Shown: positions 44,636 to 56,106, counted from the stretch's first letter. The stretch: DNA of 64,000 nt from Rhodanobacter sp. B05 (GCF_002001085.1 NZ_MUNU01000013.1:186001-250000); one strand, 5' to 3'. Notes: generated by a model from the letters alone, not told the origin. Numbers and translations are program-made.

Positions 44636-46468
44636 ATGAAGCTTCACGTGCCTTTTGTGCAACTTCCGGTGCAGTTCGACGCCGCCCGTCTGCTCGCCGA
44701 AGTCGAAGCACTGGGGCCGGATCGGTGGATCGACCACCCGCAAAAATTTCCCGGCAACTACGCGTTGCCACTGATCTCGGTCCATGGCGATCCGGCCAGC
44801 GATGCGGTTGCCGGCCCGATGCGGCCGACCCCTGCGCTCGCGGAGTGCCCATACCTGATGCAAGTGCTCCATCGACTTGGCGCGGTGTGGGGACGTACGC
44901 GCCTGATGAAGCTCAGCGGCCACGCCGAAGTTACCCCGCATACGGATCTCAGTTACTACTGGCGTGAGCGGGTGCGCGTGCACGTGCCGATCCGTACCAA
45001 GCCCAATGTGCGTTTCTTCTGTGGCGACGCCGACGTCAACATGGCGGCGGGCGAGTGCTGGATCTTCAACACGTGGCTCAGCCACCGCGTCGTGAACGGC
45101 GATGACGACGAGAGGATTCACCTGGTCGCCGACAGCGTGGGCAGTGATCCGTTCTGGCAGCTGGTCAGGAATGGCCGGGCGCCCGGGCACGGCAACTTCC
45201 AGGATTGGCGGGCGGAACCCGTGGCGCCGAAGTCGGAGGCGACGTCGGACCTGATGTACGAATCGGTCAACGTACCGCAGGTGATGACGCCCTGGGAGAT
45301 ACGCGAGCACCTGATGTTCCTGCTCAGCGACGTGCGTCCGCACCCACAGATTCCCGTCGTGCGGACCGTCATATCGCGCTTCGCGTTCGCCTGGCAGGCG
45401 CTGTGGGCGCAGTACGGTCCCGATCGCCGTGGGTGGCCGGACTACCGCAGGGCGCTGGACGAGTTTCGTCAGCAGATGACCCAGGCGGCTGCCCCGTTGC
45501 AGCTCGCTTGCGGAGCGCAGTTCATGAACGGTTTGCGGGCGGGCATCCTGGACGTTGCGCTGGCTGACCGCGACCAGGATTTCGGTGCGCGCGAAACGCG
45601 CCCCCTACCCAGGGGAGCCGTGGCATCGAGCCAGTACGACCCGGAATTCGATCGTCCGGTTTTCATCGTGTCCTCGCCCCGATCGGGCTCGACCCTGCTG
45701 TTCGAGACACTGACACAGGCGCGCGGCCTGTACACCATCGGCAGGGAAAGCCACGCCCTGATCGAGGACATGGCGGCGCTGAATCCCGGCCTGCTCGGCT
45801 ACGCGTCCAACCGGTTGCCGGCCAGTGCGGCGACACCGGCCGTGGTAAGGGAATTGCGCCAGCGCATGTGGGCCGAGCTGCGCGATCGCGATGGCGCGGC
45901 GCCGACGGGCGCGCCGGTGCGCGTACTTGAAAAGACGCCCAAGAATGCGTTGCGGGTGCCGTTCCTGGCCGAGGCATTTCCCCAGGCGCGATTCGTCTAC
46001 CTGTATCGCGACCCGCGGCAGACGCTCAGCAGCATGATCGAGGCCTGGCAATCGGGCCGCTTCCGCACCTATGCGGATCTTCCTGGCTGGAAAGGCCTGC
46101 CCTGGTCGATGCTGCTGGTACCGGGCTGGCGCGAGTTGAACGGTCGCTCGCTGCAGCAGATCGTGGCCGCGCAATGGGAGATCACCACGCAAACCCTGCT
46201 GGATGACCTGAGCGCCTTGCCTGCCGGGCGCTGCCAGGTCGTGCATTACGATACGTTCCTCGCGAACCCCGCCGACGAGGTGGCGCGGTTGTGCAAAAGC
46301 CTCGACCTGCCGTGGGATCGCCCCCTGGACATGGCACTGCCGCTGTCGCGCTATACCGTGTCCGAGCCGGCGGCGGACAAATGGCGCCGCCACGCCGATC
46401 TGATCGACGAAGTGTTGCCGGCCTTGCAGGCCACGCGAGATCGCGCCGAGCAGTTCGCGGGAAGCTGA
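44636..46468 (+). CDS. Asp/Asn beta-hydroxylase-like oxygenase fused to a sulfotransferase (copy 1)
   Basis: Protein of 610 aa. The N-terminal domain (about 1-170) belongs to the aspartyl/asparaginyl beta-hydroxylase Fe(II)/2-oxoglutarate group: HxD (His102-Asp104 in TPHTD), second His150, 2OG-binding Arg160 in ERIHLVAD, and the RVHVPI strand. A helical linker follows. The C-terminal domain (about 340-600) is a PAPS sulfotransferase: PRSGSTLLFE (5-prime phosphosulfate loop, near 347), EKTPKNALRVPFLAEAFP, and YLYRDPRQTLSSM (3-prime phosphate site). One polypeptide could therefore hydroxylate and sulfate. The substrate is unknown. A close paralogue follows 192 bases downstream. Confidence 0.88.
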   Translation: MKLHVPFVQLPVQFDAARLLAEVEALGPDRWIDHPQKFPGNYALPLISVHGDPASDAVAGPMRPTPALAECPYLMQVLHRLGAVWGRTRLMKLSGHAEVTPHTDLSYYWRERVRVHVPIRTKPNVRFFCGDADVNMAAGECWIFNTWLSHRVVNGDDDERIHLVADSVGSDPFWQLVRNGRAPGHGNFQDWRAEPVAPKSEATSDLMYESVNVPQVMTPWEIREHLMFLLSDVRPHPQIPVVRTVISRFAFAWQALWAQYGPDRRGWPDYRRALDEFRQQMTQAAAPLQLACGAQFMNGLRAGILDVALADRDQDFGARETRPLPRGAVASSQYDPEFDRPVFIVSSPRSGSTLLFETLTQARGLYTIGRESHALIEDMAALNPGLLGYASNRLPASAATPAVVRELRQRMWAELRDRDGAAPTGAPVRVLEKTPKNALRVPFLAEAFPQARFVYLYRDPRQTLSSMIEAWQSGRFRTYADLPGWKGLPWSMLLVPGWRELNGRSLQQIVAAQWEITTQTLLDDLSALPAGRCQVVHYDTFLANPADEVARLCKSLDLPWDRPLDMALPLSRYTVSEPAADKWRRHADLIDEVLPALQATRDRAEQFAGS

Positions 46469-46660
46469 GGGCACGTTCCCCGCCGGGGGCCTTCACGGGC
46501 CTCGCCTGCACGTCCCTGCGCCGACGAAAGCCACTGCTGCCACCGCTGCGGGATTACTCTCGCCCGCTTTCCGCCGCCAACACCGGTGGTGTGAGAAACT
46601 GCATGGCGATGGTTTTCGCGTGGGCACAGCAGCCTGCGACAAGGATCGAAGGTTGTTTGA

Positions 46661-48511
46661 ATGAAGCTACAAGTCCCGTTCGTTCAGTTGCCGTTGCGCT
46701 TCGACGCCGCCCGATTGCTGAGCGAAGTGAGCGCGCTCGACCATGGCCAGTGGCTCGAGCACCCACAGAAGTTTCCGGGCAACTACGCGTTGCCGCTGAT
46801 CTCGGTGGGTGGAGATCCGCACAGCGATGCGATCGCCGGGCCGATGCGGCCGACGCCGTCGCTGGCGCAGTGCCCGTACCTGATGCAGGTGCTCGGTCGG
46901 ATCGGCGCCGTGTGGGGGCGTACCCGACTGATGAAGCTCAGCGGTCATGCCGAGGTCACTCCGCATGCCGATATCAACTACTACTGGCGTGAGCGTGTGC
47001 GCGTGCACGTGCCGATCGTGACTCGACCGACCGTGCGTTTTCTCTGCGGTGATGCCGAGGTCAACATGGCCGCAGGCGAATGCTGGATCTTCGACACCTG
47101 GCGCACCCATCAGGTGCTCAACGCCGCCGACGACGAGCGTATCCACCTGGTTGCGGACACGATCGGCAGCGATCAGTTCGCCGACCTGGTCCGGCGTGGC
47201 CGCGCACCGGGTCACGGCGAATTCGCGGGCTGGCTGGCGGAAGCGGTGACGCCGCGCGAGGAAGCAAACCCGGTACTGCGTTACGAGTCGGTCAATGTGC
47301 CGGTGGTGATGACGCCCTGGGAGTTGCGCGAGCACATCGGTTTCCTGCTTGGCCACGCGCGTCCGCATCCGCAGCTCGCGCTGGCCCAGCAGGCGGCGGC
47401 GCGATTCCTGGGCATCTGGCACGCCTTGTGGGCCGAGTACGGCATCGATCGTGCGGGTTGGCCGGCCTATCGCCAGGAGCTCGAAGCGTTCGAGACATAT
47501 ATGGAGCGGTTCGCGGTATCCCTGCAATTGGCCAATGGCGCGATGTTCATGAACACCCTGAGGGCCATGATCCTTCGTGTTGCATTGAGCGATCGCGGGC
47601 TGGCCGCGGATGCGTACGAACCGCGCCGGTCCGCCGCGGTGCCCGCGATGTCGACCAGACCAAGCGGCGAGGCGAAGCGCGACCCCCTGTTCGATCGTCC
47701 GGTATTCATCATTTCGCCCCCGCGTGCAGGCTCGACGCTGCTGTTCGAAACACTGGCGAAAGCTCCTGGCCTGTGCACCATTGGTCATGAAAGTCACGCG
47801 CTGATCGAAGGTCTGCCGGATCTGCACCCGGGGCATCGACAGTTCGACTCCAATCGACTCGACGAGACGATCGTGACGCCGGCACTGGCGGAGGAACTGC
47901 GTCAACGGTTTCTGGCGGAACTGCGTGACCGCGATGGTCGCCCCGTGACGGGGCAGCCGCTGCGCCTGTTGGAGAAAACGCCGAAGAACGCCTTGCGCGT
48001 GCCGTTCCTGGCGAAAATTTTCCCGGAGGCGCATTTCGTCTATCTGCATCGCGATCCGCGGCAGACCCTCAGCAGCATGCTCGAGGCATGGCAATCAGGT
48101 CGCTTCCGCACCTATCCGCAATTGCCGGACTGGAGTGGTTTGCCATGGTCGCTGTTGCTGATACCAGGCTGGCGCGAGCTGATCGGGCGCTCGCTGCCCG
48201 AGATCGTGGCCGCACAATGGGAAACGACGACGCGCATCCTGCTGGACGACCTCGAGGCGATCCCCGCCGATCGTCGCCACGTGGTCCGCTACGATGCGTT
48301 GCTGGCCGATCCTGGTGCCGAAGTGGCGCGTCTGGCCGAAATACTCGGATTTGGCTGGGACCAACCCATCGACGGCAAGCTGCCGTTGTCGCGCTTCACG
48401 GTGTCCCCACCCTCGGTCGACAAGTGGAAGCGGCACGCGGAATTGATCGAACCCGTGCTGGGCACGATGCAGGCCACGATCGAGCGCGCAAGCCGTTTCG
48501 CCGGGGCCTGA
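46661..48511 (+). CDS. Asp/Asn beta-hydroxylase-like oxygenase fused to a sulfotransferase (copy 2)
   Basis: Protein of 616 aa, colinear with the upstream paralogue. By hand count 135 of the first 170 residues are identical. His102-Asp104 (TPHAD), His150 and Arg160 are at identical positions. The sulfotransferase loop reads PRAGSTLLFE (Ala for Ser next to Arg), followed by EKTPKNALRVPFLAKIFP and YLHRDPRQTLSSM. All predicted catalytic residues are kept, so both copies are probably active. AAGG lies nine bases before the ATG. The linker region (about 215-345) differs most, which may reflect distinct substrates. Confidence 0.88.
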   Translation: MKLQVPFVQLPLRFDAARLLSEVSALDHGQWLEHPQKFPGNYALPLISVGGDPHSDAIAGPMRPTPSLAQCPYLMQVLGRIGAVWGRTRLMKLSGHAEVTPHADINYYWRERVRVHVPIVTRPTVRFLCGDAEVNMAAGECWIFDTWRTHQVLNAADDERIHLVADTIGSDQFADLVRRGRAPGHGEFAGWLAEAVTPREEANPVLRYESVNVPVVMTPWELREHIGFLLGHARPHPQLALAQQAAARFLGIWHALWAEYGIDRAGWPAYRQELEAFETYMERFAVSLQLANGAMFMNTLRAMILRVALSDRGLAADAYEPRRSAAVPAMSTRPSGEAKRDPLFDRPVFIISPPRAGSTLLFETLAKAPGLCTIGHESHALIEGLPDLHPGHRQFDSNRLDETIVTPALAEELRQRFLAELRDRDGRPVTGQPLRLLEKTPKNALRVPFLAKIFPEAHFVYLHRDPRQTLSSMLEAWQSGRFRTYPQLPDWSGLPWSLLLIPGWRELIGRSLPEIVAAQWETTTRILLDDLEAIPADRRHVVRYDALLADPGAEVARLAEILGFGWDQPIDGKLPLSRFTVSPPSVDKWKRHAELIEPVLGTMQATIERASRFAGA

Positions 48512-48662
48512 GTCGCGCATGAGGTCGACGCATGATCGTCCGGTCGCGCACGGGATCATCTTCACCCGGCCTTTTCACCGGCCTTCCTAAGCTGCAGGGA
48601 CATCCAGCGGTGTCGAGCGGCGATCGCCTGCCGCTACCGTTCCACGTTCGCAGGAGCAAGCC

Positions 48663-49259
48663 ATGGCCAAGACCAAGCCGTTCGTCAGCGATATCGAGAA
48701 CATCCGCAAGCGCGCGCGCAAGGACATCGACAAGGGTGCGATGACCGCCGGTTACCGCGCCGACCGCGAAACCGTGGTCAAGCTGCTCAACCAGGCGCTC
48801 GCCACCGAGCTGGTCTGCGTGCTGCGCTACAAATATCACTACTACATGGCCTCGGGCATCCACTCGCAGGCGATCAAGGCCGAATTCCTGCAGCATGCGA
48901 ACGAGGAGCAGGGCCACGCCGATCTGATCGCCGAGCGCATCACCCAGCTCGACGGCAAGCCGAACCTGTCACCGGAAGGCCTGCTCAGCCGCAGCCATTC
49001 AGACTACGTCGAGGGCGAAGACATCGTCGACATGATCAAGGAGGATCTGGTTGCCGAACGCATCGCGATCGACAGCTATCGCGAGATGATCAGCTACGTC
49101 GGCACCGACGATCCGACCACCCGCCGCGTGCTCGAAGGCATCCTGGCGATGGAGGAAGAACACGCCGAGGACATGAATACGCTGCTGGAGCAGCTCGGCA
49201 AGAAGGGCGAGCCGGCCAAGCCGTCGCCGACCAGGAAAGCTGCGGGCAAGCGGCGCTGA
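48663..49259 (+). CDS. Ferritin-like (bacterioferritin/DPS-type) iron protein
   Basis: Protein of 198 aa with a four-helix ferritin fold. Di-iron-type residues are visible: Glu in ALATELVCVLRYKY, EEQGH, Glu in EDLVAERIAIDSY and MEEEHAEDM. The N-terminal 30 and C-terminal 25 residues are Lys/Arg-rich, as in some DNA-interacting ferritins. Homologues are annotated as bacterioferritin in xanthomonads. AGGAG precedes the ATG. It is monocistronic and followed by a strong terminator. Confidence 0.82.
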   Translation: MAKTKPFVSDIENIRKRARKDIDKGAMTAGYRADRETVVKLLNQALATELVCVLRYKYHYYMASGIHSQAIKAEFLQHANEEQGHADLIAERITQLDGKPNLSPEGLLSRSHSDYVEGEDIVDMIKEDLVAERIAIDSYREMISYVGTDDPTTRRVLEGILAMEEEHAEDMNTLLEQLGKKGEPAKPSPTRKAAGKRR

Positions 49260-49293
49260 GCAGCGCGTCGCCGCACAATACGCGCCGTTGGAC

Positions 49294-49327
49294 AAAAGGG
49301 CAGGGTGGCGTGCCACGCTGCCCTTTT
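49294..49327 (+). terminator. Terminator after the ferritin-like gene
   Basis: The outer stem of 10 bp (AAAAGGGCAG with CTGCCCTTTT) continues after one mismatch into a GTGG/CCAC inner stem. It ends in TTTT. Confidence 0.85.
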
Positions 49328-49411
49328 GGTTGCGCCGTTGCGGCTTGCCGGAAGGCATGAGCCCCGCGCAGGCGGGGCCCATGGGGCTGGCGCGGCGGCG
49401 CGATTGCCGGA

Positions 49412-49957
49412 TCAGGCCTTGTTGCCGTGCTCGGCCTGGTAGCGTGCAATGCCGGCGGTGATCTCGGCCCGGGCCTCTTCGGCGCCGACCCAGCCATCCA
49501 CCTTGACCCACTTGCCCTTCTCCAGGTCCTTGTAGTGCTCGAAGAAGTGGCCGATGCGCTCCAGCCAGTGCGGCGATACGCCCTTCATGTCGTTGATGTG
49601 CGCGTAGCCGGGAAACACCTTGGGCGAGGGGATCACCACCAGCTTTTCGTCGCTGCCCGCCTCGTCGGTCATCTTCAACATGCCGACCGCATGGCAGCGG
49701 ATCACCGAGCCGACGGCAAGCGGCATCGGCAGGATCACCACCACGTCCAGCGGATCGCCGTCACCGCCGAGGGTGCCCGGCACGTAACCGTAATTGCACG
49801 GGTAGCGCATCGGCGTGGACAGGATGCGGTCGACGAAGATCGCGCCCGATTCCTTGTCCACCTCGTACTTGACCGGCTCGGCGTCCTTGGGGATCTCGAT
49901 GATGACGTTGATTTCGTTTGGCACGTCGCGACCGGCGGCGACAAGATGCAGACCCAT
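49412..49957 (-). CDS. ppa: Inorganic pyrophosphatase (soluble, family I)
   Basis: Hydrolyses pyrophosphate to drive biosynthesis. Protein of 181 aa with the family I signature DGDPLDVVV (in VPGTLGGDGDPLDVVVILP), KYEVDKESGAIFVDR and YPCNYGYVP. GAGGA lies five bases before ATG 49957; the frame is open further upstream without support. It belongs to the PPi-related genes in this part of the window (hppA and PPi-PFK). Confidence 0.96.
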   Translation of the reverse strand: MGLHLVAAGRDVPNEINVIIEIPKDAEPVKYEVDKESGAIFVDRILSTPMRYPCNYGYVPGTLGGDGDPLDVVVILPMPLAVGSVIRCHAVGMLKMTDEAGSDEKLVVIPSPKVFPGYAHINDMKGVSPHWLERIGHFFEHYKDLEKGKWVKVDGWVGAEEARAEITAGIARYQAEHGNKA

Positions 49958-50059
49958 GGGAATCCTCAGGTAGGAGAAATGCAGTCCGCTAGGATACGCC
50001 AAACGCTGCTGCATCGCAGCAACCGGGCGCCCCCGACGGACGCCTCGGCACATGAGCGT

Positions 50060-50914
50060 TCAGCCGCGCCCGGCCTGCCGGTAGGGTCGCTCGCGCAGCC
50101 ATTTGGTGGCGATCCACTTCTCGCCGCAAATCACCGGCAAGCCCGCGTGCAGCGACTGCTGATCGCCGCCTTCGTAGGCGAAGTACACGGCCGCGCCGCG
50201 CCGCGCGGTCACCGTCAGGCCCAGTTCGGGAAACGCGGTGCCGCCGCCGAGTTCGGGCGTGTTGAGGTACATCACCACGCTGGCAATGCGCTGGCCGCCG
50301 GACCGGGTGATGGTTTCGTAACCGGGCAGTGCGGGATCGAACCAGTCGAAGTGCGGCTCGTAGGCCTGGCCCGGCCGATAGTGCAGGATCTGCAGTCCCT
50401 CGCCGTGACTGGCCGGCACGCCGAGCAGATCGGCGAGGCGCTGTTCGATCTGCCGAATCAGCGGCAGCTCGCCGAGTGCGAAGAACATGCCTTCGCTGGT
50501 ACGACGCTGGTCCACCTGCTGCTCGCCGTTGTCGTCGACGGTGAGCGCGCGCTGCAGCCGCGGACGCGCCAGCTCGATCAGCTCGGCGCACTCCGCCTCG
50601 TCGAGAACTCCTTCCAGCACGCGTAGCGGTGGTGCGTCCACGCAGAGCGATACGTCGATGGCGTGTCCGGCGATGCAGACCGATGGCGGCTCCGGGTGTT
50701 TCGTGCGCAAGCCGTGTGGCGCGGCCTTGGCCCTGCTTGCGTTCAGTGCGGCTAGCGGCAACTTCAGCACGTCGGCGACGATGCTGCGGCTCTGGCGCGG
50801 ATCGTAGCCGTTGTCCTTCATCAGTCGCAGCACGTCCGGTACGCCGTGGCCGGCCCGCGTGGTGGCAAGGATCCATTCGCGCAGTTCGTGGCTGATGGTG
50901 ATACGTGCAGGCAT
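50060..50914 (-). CDS. Prolyl-4-hydroxylase-like 2OG-Fe(II) oxygenase
   Basis: Protein of 284 aa. The C-terminal double-stranded beta-helix has the Fe ligands His188, Asp190 and His256 (YEPHFDWFD ... SLHAG) and Lys266 for 2-oxoglutarate. The RRTSEGMF and LGGGTAFPELGL segments match P4H-type enzymes that hydroxylate proline in proteins or peptides. The N-terminal 60 residues contain a helical domain (ELREWILATTRAGHGVPDVLRLMKDNGY). I chose ATG 50914. The substrate is unknown. Confidence 0.85.
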   Translation of the reverse strand: MPARITISHELREWILATTRAGHGVPDVLRLMKDNGYDPRQSRSIVADVLKLPLAALNASRAKAAPHGLRTKHPEPPSVCIAGHAIDVSLCVDAPPLRVLEGVLDEAECAELIELARPRLQRALTVDDNGEQQVDQRRTSEGMFFALGELPLIRQIEQRLADLLGVPASHGEGLQILHYRPGQAYEPHFDWFDPALPGYETITRSGGQRIASVVMYLNTPELGGGTAFPELGLTVTARRGAAVYFAYEGGDQQSLHAGLPVICGEKWIATKWLRERPYRQAGRG

Positions 50915-51009
50915 GGCGGCGGCGCAGATCGAATGGCTTCGAAGCATACTTCAGGGACCGTCATCGCCGCACGCCAGTCACGGCGTGGCGTGCGGCGAAT
51001 CAACGCGCT

Positions 51010-53148
51010 CTATTTCAGCTGATCCCACAGGAAGTCGTAGGCCAGTGCATGCATGTGCGCAGACTGCTTGTTGTCCGCGCCGGCACCGTGGCCGCCTTCG
51101 AGGTTCTCGTAGAACCACACGTCCGGATGACCCTGCGCCAGCATCTTCGCCGCCATCTTGCGTGCCTGCACCGGCCCGACGCGGTCGTCGCTGGTGGTGG
51201 TGTAAAACAGCACCGGCGGATAGTGGCCATCCCTTTTCACGTTCTGGTAGGGCGAGAAGGTCTTGATGAAGTTCCAGTCCGAGGTATCCGGATTGCCGTA
51301 TTCGGCCATCCAGGACGCGCCGGCGGACAGGTGCGAGTAGCGCTTCATGTCGAGCAGCGGCACCTCGCAGGCGATCGCGCCGAACAGCTGCGGATACATC
51401 GTCAGCATGTTGCCCATCAGCAGGCCGCCGTTGCTGCCGCCTTCGGCGCCCAGGTGTTTCGCCGACGTGACGCCACGCTTGATCAGGTCCTCGGCCACCG
51501 CGGCAAAATCCTCGTAGGCGCGCGGACGATTCGCCTTGAGCGCCGCTTGGTGCCAGCGCGGGCCGTACTCGCCACCGCCGCGGATGTTGGCGACCACGTA
51601 GACGCCGCCGCGATCGAGCCATGCGCGGCCGATGCTGCCGCTGTAATGCGGCAACAGGGAAATCTCGAAACCGCCGTAGCCGTAGAGCAGGGTGCGGTTG
51701 GAGCCGTCCAGCTTGATGCCCTTCGGGGCGATCTCGAAATAGGGCACGCGGGTGCCGTCCTTCGAACTCACGAAGTGCTGGCTGACGGTGAACTTCGAGG
51801 CATCGAAGAAGGCGGGCTCCTGCTTGATCGTCTCGGCAGGAGTGCTGTCTAGTACGCCGCGCTCGAGCGAAGACGGGGTGAGGAAGCCGGCGACATCTAG
51901 CCAGTATTCGTCGCTGTGGTCGGGATCGGTATCGACCACGCTGACCGTGCTCAGCGCCGGCGCGCCGGGAAGGGTCCTGGGTTGCCAGCCGTTGTCGGGC
52001 CCGGCCATCTGCGGTGGGGTGAGCACTTCGAGGCGGCTCTTGACGTCGTCCAGCACGTCGATGATCAGGTGATGCCGGGTCCACGCGTAACCCGACAATG
52101 CGGTGTGCTCGTCCGGCTTGAACAGCACGGTGAACTGGCGCTTGCCTGCCATGAAATCGTCGAAGCGGATGGCCAGCAGGCTGCCGGAGGCGTAGGTGTT
52201 GCCGCCGGTCGTCCAGGGTGACTTGGTCTGCACCAGCAGCCATTCTCGATGCGCATCGGCGCTGGCATCGGTCGGCACGTCGATGTGCGTCAGCTTGGCG
52301 CCGTTGCGCAGGAACATCTGCGAGTGGAAGAAGTCCTTGGCGACCGAGACGAAATCACGTTCGTAGCCGGGCGTGCGGTCGTGAAACGCGCTTACCGCCA
52401 GGTCATCGGTCTTGCCCTCGTATACCGTGGTGGCCGCGGACAGCGGGGTGCCGCGCTTCCACTCCTTGGTGATGCGCGGATAGCTGGATTCGGTCATCGA
52501 GCCGGGGCCGAAGTCCGTGCCCACGTAGATTGTGTTCTCGTCGATCCAGGCGACCTGGCTTTTCGCCACCGGCAGGTCGAAGCCGTCCTTCACGAAGGCC
52601 TTGTGCGGGATGCTGAACTCGCGCACCGCTACCGCATCGCCGCCATCCGGCGACAGCGAGACCAGGCAGCGCTCGTATTTCGGCTTCAGGCACTGCACGC
52701 CCTTGAATACCCAGCGTTTGCCTTCGGCCTTGTTGAGCGCGTCGATGTCCAGCAGCACCTCCCATTTCGGCGAGGGCTGGCGGTATTCGGCCAGGGTGGT
52801 GCGGCGCCAGACTCCGCGCGGATGCGTCTTGTCGCGCCAGAAGTTGTACAGCTCGCCGCCCATGCGGCTCACGTAGGGGATGCGCGCATCCGAATCGAGT
52901 ACCTGGAGGATCTCGTCCTGGGTCTTGTCGAACCCGGCGTTGTCGGCGAACCGCTTGATCGTCCGCGCGTTCTCCTGCTTCACCCAGGCCATCGAACGCT
53001 CGCCGTGGATGTCTTCCAGCCACAGGTAGGGATCGTCGGTCACCTTGGTGTCCGTGGGCGCCTTGGCAGGTTTGTCGTTCCGGGTATTGGCGTTGCTCAT
53101 GCCCGTGAGTGTGGCGCCGAGTGCCAGCATCAGCCAGACCGATTTCAT
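51010..53148 (-). CDS. Prolyl oligopeptidase (S9A), secreted
   Basis: Cleaves peptides after proline; here probably periplasmic, since the protein starts with a signal peptide (MKSVWLMLALGATLTGMSNA). It has 712 aa: an N-terminal seven-bladed propeller, then a C-terminal alpha/beta-hydrolase domain with the nucleophile Ser in GAEGGSNGGLLMG near residue 573 and the catalytic His in LEGGHGAGADNK near 690. The opening DDPYLWLEDIHGERSMAWVKQEN is typical of S9A. Convergent with none; it lies 173 bases beyond the hppA tail relic on the same strand. Confidence 0.93.
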   Translation of the reverse strand: MKSVWLMLALGATLTGMSNANTRNDKPAKAPTDTKVTDDPYLWLEDIHGERSMAWVKQENARTIKRFADNAGFDKTQDEILQVLDSDARIPYVSRMGGELYNFWRDKTHPRGVWRRTTLAEYRQPSPKWEVLLDIDALNKAEGKRWVFKGVQCLKPKYERCLVSLSPDGGDAVAVREFSIPHKAFVKDGFDLPVAKSQVAWIDENTIYVGTDFGPGSMTESSYPRITKEWKRGTPLSAATTVYEGKTDDLAVSAFHDRTPGYERDFVSVAKDFFHSQMFLRNGAKLTHIDVPTDASADAHREWLLVQTKSPWTTGGNTYASGSLLAIRFDDFMAGKRQFTVLFKPDEHTALSGYAWTRHHLIIDVLDDVKSRLEVLTPPQMAGPDNGWQPRTLPGAPALSTVSVVDTDPDHSDEYWLDVAGFLTPSSLERGVLDSTPAETIKQEPAFFDASKFTVSQHFVSSKDGTRVPYFEIAPKGIKLDGSNRTLLYGYGGFEISLLPHYSGSIGRAWLDRGGVYVVANIRGGGEYGPRWHQAALKANRPRAYEDFAAVAEDLIKRGVTSAKHLGAEGGSNGGLLMGNMLTMYPQLFGAIACEVPLLDMKRYSHLSAGASWMAEYGNPDTSDWNFIKTFSPYQNVKRDGHYPPVLFYTTTSDDRVGPVQARKMAAKMLAQGHPDVWFYENLEGGHGAGADNKQSAHMHALAYDFLWDQLK

Positions 53149-53274
53149 CGTGTGCCCCCTCGTGTGCGGATGGATGCGGCGGGCATGACCCGCGACTGAT
53201 CGAGCGTAGCCGCATGAATCTGCGGGCGCCTGTGACTAAAGTCAGGGTGAGTTGGCCCATGTTGCCTGGAAACG

Positions 53275-53300
53275 GAAAGTCCCGCCGGAGCGGGACTTTC
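53275..53300 (-). terminator. Terminator downstream of hppA
   Basis: An 11-bp perfect stem GAAAGTCCCGC/GCGGGACTTTC (53275-53285 with 53290-53300) lies downstream of the hppA tail relic. The T tract is short (CCGTTTCC on the minus strand). Confidence 0.6.
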
Positions 53301-53320
53301 GCTGTCACGTGACGCGTGGC

Positions 53321-53368
53321 TTACAGTAGCGGAATCAGCAGCAGCGCCACGATGTTGATGATTTTGAT
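53321..53368 (-). pseudogene. Second copy of the hppA 3-prime end (16 codons)
   Basis: On the minus strand this encodes [15 protein letters not shown] followed by TAA, identical in protein to the true hppA terminus at 53452-53499 (which ends in TAG). The two 48-base segments differ at six positions, and all six are silent. Similarity stops sharply at the first codon. A REP-like hairpin lies between the copies. It is best read as a relic of a duplication or recombination at the hppA end. Confidence 0.8.
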
Positions 53369-53383
53369 CCGCGCCTGCAGCGC

Positions 53384-53440
53384 GCCTCACCCCGTCCCCC
53401 TCTCCCGTTTTGCGGGAGAGGGGCGAAGGTGCCGAGCGGG
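53384..53440. repeat. REP-like hairpin element downstream of hppA
   Basis: The arms CCCCTCTCCCG (53397-53407) and CGGGAGAGGGG (53413-53423) pair perfectly and are followed by CGAAGGTGCCG. The tail GCGAAGGTGCCG is shared with the second element in lpdA. It lies between the hppA stop and the duplicated tail relic. Confidence 0.85.
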
Positions 53441-53451
53441 AATCGCTTCGG

Positions 53452-55518
<2,067 letters not shown>

Positions 55519-55636
55519 CGGAGCCTCCCCATGAGTTGTCAGTAGCCGTCCGGAACGGGCGGTCCCATGGAGTATAGGCAGACCTTGTTGCACAGGCTGT
55601 TGTGCGGCGCAGCGCGTTGGATTGCGCCATCCGCAA

Positions 55637-55667
55637 ATGAAAAGGGCCATGCACGGAGGCATGGCCC
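55637..55667 (-). terminator. Terminator of the RcnB-like gene
   Basis: On the minus strand a 9-bp stem GGGCCATGC/GCATGGCCC (55644-55652 with 55659-55667) with a six-base loop is followed by TTTTC. It lies just after the RcnB stop and before hppA. Confidence 0.8.
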
Positions 55668-55692
55668 TCGACTCATTCACGCTGGCGCCGAC

Positions 55693-56106
55693 TCAATGCA
55701 ACGCCATGTCCAGAATGACACCGGTGGCGATCGCGACCAGCAGGTAGTCGTTGTCCGCACGTACCCAGTGATAGCCACGCGGTGGCGGACGCAGGCGGTA
55801 GTAACCGTAGTTGCGCACGACATAGGTGGGGCCGTAATAGCGATGGCCGCGTTCCCAGCGATGTGGATGACCGTAGTTGCGCGGTCCGCTGTGGGAGTAG
55901 CCATAACGTCGGTCGTCGTAACGCCGGCCGTCGTAGCGGCGGTTGTCGTGCCTGCGACGATTGTCGTGGCGGCCGTTGTCGCCGTGATTCCCGCGGTCGT
56001 GATTCTGACCCTGACGGTCATGATCGCCATGGCCAGGTGCGGCGAGTACGAGACTGCCGGTGCTGAGCAAGGCAATGGCAATGAGCAGGCGGCTGATGAG
56101 TTTCAT
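55693..56106 (-). CDS. RcnB-family periplasmic protein
   Basis: Protein of 137 aa with a signal peptide (MKLISRLLIAIALLSTGSLV, cleavage near VLA-AP). The middle is Asp/His/Arg/Tyr-rich (GDHDRQGQNHDRGNHG and RRYD repeats) and could bind nickel, cobalt or zinc. The C-terminal domain (PRGYHWVRADNDYLLVAIATGVI) is the RcnB domain. In E. coli RcnB modulates nickel/cobalt efflux; here no efflux pump is adjacent, so the role is open. Confidence 0.85.
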   Translation of the reverse strand: MKLISRLLIAIALLSTGSLVLAAPGHGDHDRQGQNHDRGNHGDNGRHDNRRRHDNRRYDGRRYDDRRYGYSHSGPRNYGHPHRWERGHRYYGPTYVVRNYGYYRLRPPPRGYHWVRADNDYLLVAIATGVILDMALH

